DNA from: Echria macrotheca
Taxonomy: Eukaryota > Ascomycota > Sordariomycetes > Sordariales > Schizotheciaceae
NCBI GenBank assembly: GCA_030411725.1
Contig: MU839829.1
Location: 1,736,001 to 1,800,000 of the forward strand
Direction: 5' to 3'
DNA: 64,000 nucleotides
The position numbers and the translations under genes were made by a program. The notes below the pieces were generated by a model. The model was not told the DNA's origin. It searched no databases and worked only from the letters and a program-made list of their open reading frames with translations. This document shows, one piece after another, positions 57,839 to 64,000 of this stretch. The number at the start of each line of letters is the position of its first letter. The stretch's first letter is position 1.

Positions 57839-59158
57839 CGTGTGCGATGTTCGTCCAGCTTCGTTTCGGGTCGCCTATCGATGTCGAAATTCTATCGATC
57901 GCACCGGGACATGGCTTTTTCGCGCAAGGAGGGAACGGCAGGTGAACAGTTCTCGGGAGGAGGGAAAGAGAATTGCTTTGTCAAATCGAATGGCGGTTCG
58001 GTCGAGGTCCGGGCGCGTCGCACACACGGGTGGGTGCACGGAAATGATGGGATGCGTAACGAGAACCAAAAAGCTGGTCTCTGCGGCGACACGGCGTGAT
58101 GCCAGATGCCAATCAAAGGAGGGTGAGAATCGAAGCTGGAGTGAGTGTCGAGGTCAACAAGAGAGTGGCATGTCGAGAACGAGAGATGGCCGTCTCCTGT
58201 CTCGAGCTGAATCAGGGCGGTTGGGACGACTTTCTTTTTCTTGTCTCCCCTTTTCCGTCACGGGCGGGCGACTTGGCTGTCTGCCCCTGCAAGTCAGTCA
58301 ATTTCCTGTGCAGGCTGCATTGCGACAGTCGCTGGGATCCCCCTTTTGACCCCACTGTCACTGCCGAGGCGGTAACTATGTCGGTACCTTGGTACCTGAC
58401 GAATGACGGAATTCTCGATACACCAACTCTTCCGTAACACTTGAAAAAAAATATGGTCTATCCAGCGTGCTGTATAAGGAATAGCCATGATGTAGACGGA
58501 GTGCAGTATAATAGAGGAGGTGTGTCGTAGCAGAGGTTGACGGTGAAGGGCAAAAGACCAACACACTGTCCAGTGAGCCGCCGTGTTACGCAGTGGACTT
58601 GAATGTAAGTCTATGCATCGAAGTCACCGCATCTTTAGAGTCTTTAAAAAGCTGGCACTGCATCGGGGATATGCTTTCAGCCTCATTAGTTCGGATGCCC
58701 ATATTTATACATTTTCTGGATCCTGCTGAGGGTTCGAAGGTCTCAATATGCTAGATATGACTTCGGTGCGGTTTACAGTGTCCGGACTGTGAGCTGGCGA
58801 TCCAGCTGTCAAAGCTCTGGCGGTAGTTTCCGAGACGCGTCGACGAGAAGGTCCTTGAGCTCTACAAAAGGTTTCAAAATACCATTTCAACGACGGGTTG
58901 GCAATGTCAAATTCAAGTTTACCATCTGTGAAATAACGTTAGCCAGTGCAGCTGTCAGACAGCTGCCAGAATGACCTTTCCGCTTCTCCATGATTGGTCA
59001 ATTCAGTGCCTTACGTAAGGCCCGCCAAGCGTCGAGCTTCGGCCCTGACGAAATCATACGAGAAGCAACACAAAGCTGCGTCGCAACTAGGTACTTTCAA
59101 GCTTCGTCCACCCGACTCGAACGGTCTCCCGAACCACGCACTCCCGAACGAAATCGAA
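57839..59158. promoter_or_regulatory. Divergent intergenic region ERF2/mitochondrial small protein
   Basis: 1.3 kb holding both promoters. A plus-strand open frame overlapping the ERF2 start (57711-58349) is antisense shadow. GGTACCTTGGTACC lies at about 58383-58396. No other gene seen. Confidence 0.4.
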
Positions 59159-59814
59159 ATGGCTTCCGTCATCGCCCGCAGAGCTTTCACCACCACCGCC
59201 CGCCGGCTGGCCACTGGCGAGGAGGCGCTCAAGGCCGAGTCCAAGAAGAACCCCGAGATCGCGGTGCGTGATATCCCTCCCGCCCGACAGCGACCCTGAC
59301 CAGCTGGTCCGCATGGCCCGGATTGCTGGCATACATGTTGCAAAAACACAGATACAGGACCGCTGGCTGACGGACGGGCAATTATCTAGATCCTCGGCGG
59401 CGTCATGGTCTGCGCTCTGGCTGGTGCCGGCTTCTACTTCGGTCAGTCTCTCCGAATATCACGTCTTACTGCACGAGCTGACACCTATCGCACTCTCCAG
59501 GCCGCACTCCTACCAAGTCGACCTCCGAGAGCCCCGTAGCCATCGCTAAGGGCAGCATGCCATGGGAGACCGGCTCCGGCTCGGGCAAGTACCAGTACCA
59601 CCCCGGCGGTGATGCCAGCGCACCTCCCAAGGATGCCCCCAGCGCCGTCAACGTTGTCGTCGTTCCCGATGTCAACCTCCCTAAGGTATGCCTGTCTCCA
59701 TTTTCCGCCCCGGTGATCGGATCGGATCGACAAACCGTCTCGCAAACCGGATGACTGACTCGTTTCTAGTCTCTGCACGACAAGTACAACAAGTGGGGCA
59801 AGGAGGGCTATTAG
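59159..59814 (+). CDS. Small mitochondrial single-pass membrane protein, unidentified
   Basis: Not firmly recognised. Four exons: 59159-59263, 59390-59441, 59501-59685, 59770-59814 (introns 126, 59, 84 bp), giving 128 aa. The N-terminus MASVIARRAFTTTARRLA is Arg/Ser/Thr-rich with no acid residues, typical of a mitochondrial presequence. One hydrophobic segment (about residues 35-53, AILGGVMVCALAGAGFYFG) with small residues suggests the inner membrane. It is followed by a soluble tail with MPWETGSGSGKYQYHPGGD, VVVVPDVNLPK and LHDKYNKWGKEGY. Size and layout suit an accessory subunit of a respiratory or membrane-organising complex; that is inference. All junctions are in frame. Confidence 0.78.
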
Positions 59815-60271
59815 ATTCCTTAACAACCTCGACACAAGCGGCGCGGATATGCTGAGCAGGGTTCGTCGAAGGGGGGATGTAAATAGATCGGCCTGTCCTG
59901 GGGGTCGTGACTGTCAGTCATAGAATTTGTATTATTCCATGAGTCCAAGACTGTCACCTCGTTGCAACTTTGTATGGCACGGCTGGGGGGACTCTGGATT
60001 TTGCAGAGCTGCGTCTGTAAGTCACCTTGCTACTTCTATTACGCTGGACAGCATCAGTTGACTACGCATCGCTGGATTGACCGCACAACGAACGGCGAGG
60101 GGTAGTTGAGACGTCCAGGCCAACCGCCTTCATAAAACATGACCTGTATTCGACATCCCCCGGCACGCCTTCCAAACGCCCTAAAATGCAGACCCCGACG
60201 TCTCCCGCTCTCGCAACTCCCGTAAACAGCCGCCCAACCCCCCATATACACACCTTCATCCTCCCAAAAAA
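59815..60271. other. Convergent intergenic region
   Basis: Between two stops; probable 3' UTRs. No gene seen. Confidence 0.4.
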
Positions 60272-61163
60272 TCACGTGTGGCGAGCAGCGGCAGCAGCAA
60301 ACTGCTCCGCCTGCAGGCGCTCAAGCTCCTCCAATGTCATACCGCTCTTCTCAAACTTGTTGGCCTTCTTCTCACGGCCCTGTATCTCATCGAGTCAGCG
60401 GTTGGAGGCAGAAGATAACGCGTCGAACGACTTACCTTTTGCACCTCCTTGTGCTCTGCAGCAGCTTCCAACACAGCTGGAACGTAGTCGGAGAATCCAA
60501 GCTGTTCGAGAGCCTTGGTTATGTGGTCGCAGGCAATAGTCTTCTTCGCCTCCTTCTCTGATATTTCGTTTGCCTCTGATGAGACGAGCGTGATGAATTC
60601 GACACAGCACTCTATGAGCAGATCACGCGCCTCCTTAGAGAATGCAATCCCCGCTGACTGAGGCAAGATCTCGCTCACTATTTTCTGGACCGTAGCTGGC
60701 TGCGGGTTAGCGCCTGAGCGGAACGATGCATGATGTCTGGGCAGGAATGCGCTCACCTTTGGGCAGAGAAAGATCGTCATTCCCTAAAAAAGTGTTAGTC
60801 CACGCCTCAAAATAGCATCTACTAAAAGAGGGTGACAGCTGTACTAGGACTAGGAGGGTCGTCATAGTTCCTGCTAGGAGCCATGACGTCTGAAGATCTG
60901 CTTGGTAGCTCCGGGTCGAGTGTATCTGGATGGAATGACAACCACCTGGATTCCACTTCTTAAGATATATCGAGATGGAAAGTGTGCCTTCCAAAAGAAG
61001 CTCCCACCCCGCCCCCCGGTGAGGAGGGCGACCCTCGGCGTTCTCACAGACGTCGGCATTGACATGTAGTTGACGAACACAAAAGCACAGCTGTGCACCC
61101 GACCTAGGAATACAGGCAATGCAGACACGATATATACTGACCGCCAAATTCATGGTCCGACAT
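60272..61163 (-). CDS. NCB2: Negative cofactor 2 beta (Dr1), histone-fold transcription repressor
   Basis: NC2-beta pairs with NC2-alpha (Bur6/DRAP1) and clamps TBP on promoters, blocking TFIIA and TFIIB. Four exons: 61163-61142, 60783-60757, 60695-60436, 60379-60272 (138 aa). The first exons encode MSDHEFGGNDDLSLPK. The histone fold reads ATVQKIVSEILPQSAGIAFSKEARDLLIECCVEFITLVSSEANEISEKEAKKTIACDHITKALEQLGF (interrupted here only by typing length), followed by EHKEVQKGREKK and a Gln/Ala end. The first intron is 358 bp, longest in the window; exons 1 and 2 carry only 22 and 27 coding nt. Conservation to Dr1 is extremely high. Confidence 0.93.
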
Positions 61164-62360
61164 GGTGTTCGGGTGCGCAGGGCAGCGCGCTAGTTCGGGC
61201 CTAGATGTTATGAGATTGCTGCGGGACAAGCGACGACGGCGAGCACGGCCAACTTCGCAGGTAAAAACAAGACGACACCCAGGGATGACAGATTACTGGG
61301 GAAAGAGTATTCCGACAATCCTCAAGGTTTATGTTGTCTTTGTTGCAGGAGTCGACGACATGGCGAGCCGAGAGCCGAGGGCTCACTGAAGCTGGGTCAG
61401 TGAGGATGCTGCTTCTTTATACTCAACCTTGCATGTCAAGGGGGCTGCTGAAGTGCCACCATTCGACCGCGTCACTCCGGGACCCTCCCTGTGGCGCACG
61501 TTGACTAGGTATCTACTAAATTCAGCCACAACTCCATTTCTTTGGCCCCACCACAGAAAAATAACCTTTCCCGCTGCGCATCGTTCTTCCGGCACCGAAA
61601 AAAAAAAATTCGCGACCACTACTATAACTTCTGCGCAATGCCTCTTCCCCTTCTCTTCTATCCCATTCGCATCCAAACAATGCAATCCGTCATGAGATAG
61701 ATCGTCATGCGATTACTCGCTATCCGCTGGAGAGAACAGTAAGTCCGGTTTCCCTCGTTGCTGTCTACCCCCGAAATGATGAATACTCTGTGTCGCCCCA
61801 ATCAGACCTTCCTTGTGGTGATTGACACTGTCAAGCCAAACGACATTACTGATCACAACCCGTCACGCGAACCTTTTTACTCGAGAGTTTCTACGCACGT
61901 GCTAACGGTTCCACAGTCTCTCCCCAGCTCGAAACAAACATGTACGCCAGCGTCTCCCTTAACCAGTTGCGAAGCACTCGCGGGACCTATGATGCCTAAA
62001 TACTTCATTCCAATACCGATACACCATGACGGACACCTAGTACTGAGACTCGCCACGAAAACACACAGAGATAGCGACGTTGTCGGGCATCCGGCTAACG
62101 AACTATGAGAAGATGTCAATTCTGTGAGGTTTCTGGTGCCCACCGCCAGCGTACCGACCGTCCAAGAGGTAGGCAGTTTGTCGCGTTCAACACATTTACA
62201 GCACATGATGTAACCCTTTATATTCCATGCTAATTCTGAAACACCCGTGTGGAGACGTATAAAGCCTTTTCATCTTTCGACTGACTTGCTATCCCTCATG
62301 CTACTTTTCTACCAAGAGTCTGTTATGATCTAAGCTAACAGCTCAGCAGACACAAGAGTA
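61164..62360. other. Intergenic region, 1.2 kb
   Basis: Promoter of NC2-beta and 3' side of the SDR gene. No convincing gene or RNA seen. Confidence 0.4.
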
Positions 62361-63275
62361 TCAGTGGTCCTGGTATGGCGAGAATTCGGGTGCATTCCAT
62401 CTGGGACGCATAAGCTTGGTGAGTATCCTGTGGGTTGTGACGACTCACTTGAAGAACCCCCCGGACAGTTCCTTTCTCCCCACGGTAACCACCTTGGCCA
62501 TGACGAAGGCAGGTACTTCTGGTTTGATGAGGCTGCCCTCCGTGTATGCGGACTTGAAGCTGGCGTAGTCTTCCTTGGTCATGATCTCACCGGGACGACC
62601 TTTGTCTCGGATCACTTTCTGCATATCGGTATCAACCCGCCCTGGGCTGATGGCCACGGACATGATGTCGGGCTCCTCAACCTGCAGCTGTCTGACGAGG
62701 CCGTTGACGGCGGCCTTGGTGATGCAGTAGGCTCCCCAGCCTTGGTAGGCATGCTCTGCTGCACCGGATGATACAAATACCATCCTTCCCATGGTGACTC
62801 GGAGATGGGGGATAGAAGAGCGTACCTTTGTTTGAGTTAGTAGCTTGCAGGAGCCCTAGAGCCAACTTACCACAGCGAGTGCGCTGAAGAAATTAGCATT
62901 AAAGGCCTTCTTCCAGTCCGAAGCATCTGCATCAGTGAGGCGTTGGATGGGCGTGATGACACCATGGTTTATAACAACGCCGTCGATCTGTCCATATGTC
63001 GCCATGGTTTGCACCGTGACTTGATGTGCGACCTACTTGTGTGTTAGGCCGTCTTATTGGGGTTCAAGGAGACGCTATTCGATCCCTACATCCTTAGTGG
63101 TCAGGTCTCCCACGAGGAATTCGACCTGGTCTGGATGCTTGTCTTTCAGGGCCTGCAGCGGTGCAGCGGTTCTGGCGACGAGAAAAACACGATTGCCCTG
63201 CTGGAGGAGGGATTCGGCCACTGCGAGGCCAATGCCACGGCTGGCCCCGGTGACAATGACAACCTTGCTCGTCAT
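62361..63275 (-). CDS. Short-chain dehydrogenase/reductase (SDR), classical type
   Basis: This is an NAD(P)-dependent oxidoreductase with unknown substrate. Four exons: 63275-63090, 63032-62871, 62825-62449, 62400-62361 (introns 57, 45, 48 bp), giving 254 aa. The cofactor motif is TGASRGIG, with VFLVART; then VINHGVI (NxxG-type), KKAFNANFF, catalytic Ser-Tyr-Lys seen as VSSGA and WGAYCITKAA, and ISPGRVDTDM. The final 40-nt exon replaces a premature stop reading with FFKWNAPEFSPYQDH, a usual end for this SDR group. A second in-frame ATG 8 codons upstream is possible. It is divergent from the FAD oxidoreductase gene with 286 bp between starts. Confidence 0.88.
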
Positions 63276-63561
63276 CTGCTTGAAGTATTCGCCCAACATT
63301 TGGCACGAGAGGGATGAATCTCAAAGTGCAGGTTCGTTTGACTCTGGGCCGGGAGCTGGAAGGGTTGACCAGTGGACACACCCTTTGGTGCCCCGCTGCG
63401 CATCCCACTTGCTTTGTGGACTGGTGGGGTAGCTCTGATGCTTGACTCTGGAGCCCCAATTCCTCCAACCCTCTAAACTTCCAAGTCAGGTGGTTACTGC
63501 TCTGTCACCGGAGTGCGTTACAGAAGCACCACCAGATACCTTATCTGACCACCAATATCCA
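63276..63561. promoter_or_regulatory. 286-bp divergent promoter, SDR / FAD oxidoreductase
   Basis: Two start codons face away from each other across 286 bp, so the control sequence is shared. No specific site recognised. Confidence 0.5.
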
Positions 63562-64000
63562 ATGTCGTCAACGGTCATTCTCGGAGCCGGCATTATCGGC
63601 GTGTCGACAGCCTACTACCTCTCAGACCACCAGCCACCGTCTACCATCCACCTGGTAGACCCCTCCTCGGACCTGTTCTCATCGGCATCCGGGTTCGCCG
63701 GGGGGTTCCTGGCCAAGGATTGGTTTGCGCCCCGGGTCTTGCCACTTGGTAAACTCAGCTTCGAGCTACACAGGAACCTGGCAGACGAATACGCTGGGGC
63801 CGAGAAATGGGGATACTCACCTACCACTTCTGTCAGCTATACGCGGGCTGCTGAGACCACCGGTGCTGGGAAGAAGAAGAGAGGCGATGATTGGCTCCGA
63901 CACGGTACGAGCAGAGCCGAAGCCGCGCCGGAGGAAGCGGCGGACGAAGGTGGTTTGAGCTGGAATCCTCCCTGGCTTCGAAGGGTGCCGGGAGACGAGA
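63562..64000 (+). CDS. TDA3: TDA3-like FAD-dependent oxidoreductase (3' end outside window)
   Basis: A member of the DAO-type flavoprotein family. Only the first 146 codons are present and the frame is open to the window end. The N-terminus is the Rossmann dinucleotide motif STVILGAGIIGVSTAYYL (GxGxxG), then HLVDPSSDLF for the second strand. SASGFAGGFLAKDWFAP follows, a Tda3-family block, then ELHRNLADEYAGAEKWGY. Yeast Tda3 is a poorly understood endosome-related oxidoreductase, so the cellular role is open. Start chosen at the first ATG before the Rossmann strand. Confidence 0.82.
   Translation, partial: MSSTVILGAGIIGVSTAYYLSDHQPPSTIHLVDPSSDLFSSASGFAGGFLAKDWFAPRVLPLGKLSFELHRNLADEYAGAEKWGYSPTTSVSYTRAAETTGAGKKKRGDDWLRHGTSRAEAAPEEAADEGGLSWNPPWLRRVPGDE

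Noticed and set aside
57711..58349. 212-codon plus-strand ORF
   Set aside because: Its left part is antisense to the ERF2 start and the rest lacks protein-like features.

Overview
The window is nuclear DNA from a filamentous ascomycete (Pezizomycotina, probably Sordariomycetes). The evidence is GC-rich coding sequence, introns mostly of 45-90 bp with CTAAC/CTGAC branch points, and a run of recognisable fungal genes (ATG29, NUP53, IVY1, ISD11, MIC19, ERF2, LEU4, a Zn2Cys6 regulator). I see no rRNA, tRNA, CRISPR, transposon or virus. Gene models below were built by joining reading frames by eye at splice sites, and every multi-exon model keeps an intact reading frame.

Layout. 0-2.4 kb: 3' part of a P4-ATPase flippase (+). 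3.8-5.0 kb: EAF-family elongation factor (-). 5.7-7.5 kb: GH76 cell-wall enzyme (+). 9.2-11.0 kb: cytochrome P450 (+). 11.2-13.6 kb: two small unidentified genes, a 126-aa ORF (-) and a single-pass membrane protein (+). 14.8-16.5 kb: ATG29 (-), divergent from NUP53 (+, 16.9-18.3 kb). 19.1-22.2 kb: IVY1-like protein and acyl-protein thioesterase (both -). 23.0-24.1 kb: LigB/DODA-type dioxygenase (+). 24.7-26.9 kb: MFS transporter (-). 26.9-30.6 kb: a 3.7-kb stretch with no convincing gene but many TACCTAGGTA-type palindromes and simple repeats.

30.6-37.7 kb: three minus-strand genes, namely an acidic nuclear-looking protein of unknown function, ISD11, and a ten-exon Zn2Cys6 transcription factor. 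39.9-50.7 kb: importin-beta (KAP95), 2-isopropylmalate synthase (LEU4) and a ferric reductase, all on the minus strand. 53.2-53.9 kb: MIC19 (+), tail to tail with TYW3 (-, 54.1-55.2 kb). 55.8-57.8 kb: DHHC palmitoyltransferase ERF2 (-). 59.2-59.8 kb: a small mitochondrial membrane protein (+). 60.3-61.2 kb: NC2-beta/Dr1 (-). 62.4-63.3 kb: a short-chain dehydrogenase (-), divergent from a TDA3-like FAD oxidoreductase (+) that runs off the right end.

The genes are mostly independent housekeeping functions: membrane lipid asymmetry, Pol II transcription, wall, autophagy, nuclear pore and import, Fe-S assembly, cristae organisation, tRNA modification, leucine and iron metabolism. I found no coherent new defence or biosynthetic system. 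The most unusual signals concern gene structure: in ATG29 a GC-AG intron is followed by a 10-nt internal exon, LEU4 has an 8-nt first coding exon, the unknown nuclear gene has a 51-nt intron that stays open in frame, and an intron interrupts the zinc cluster of the transcription factor. A second group is atypical membrane topology: a GH76 enzyme with a C-terminal membrane segment and a LigB dioxygenase with an N-terminal one.
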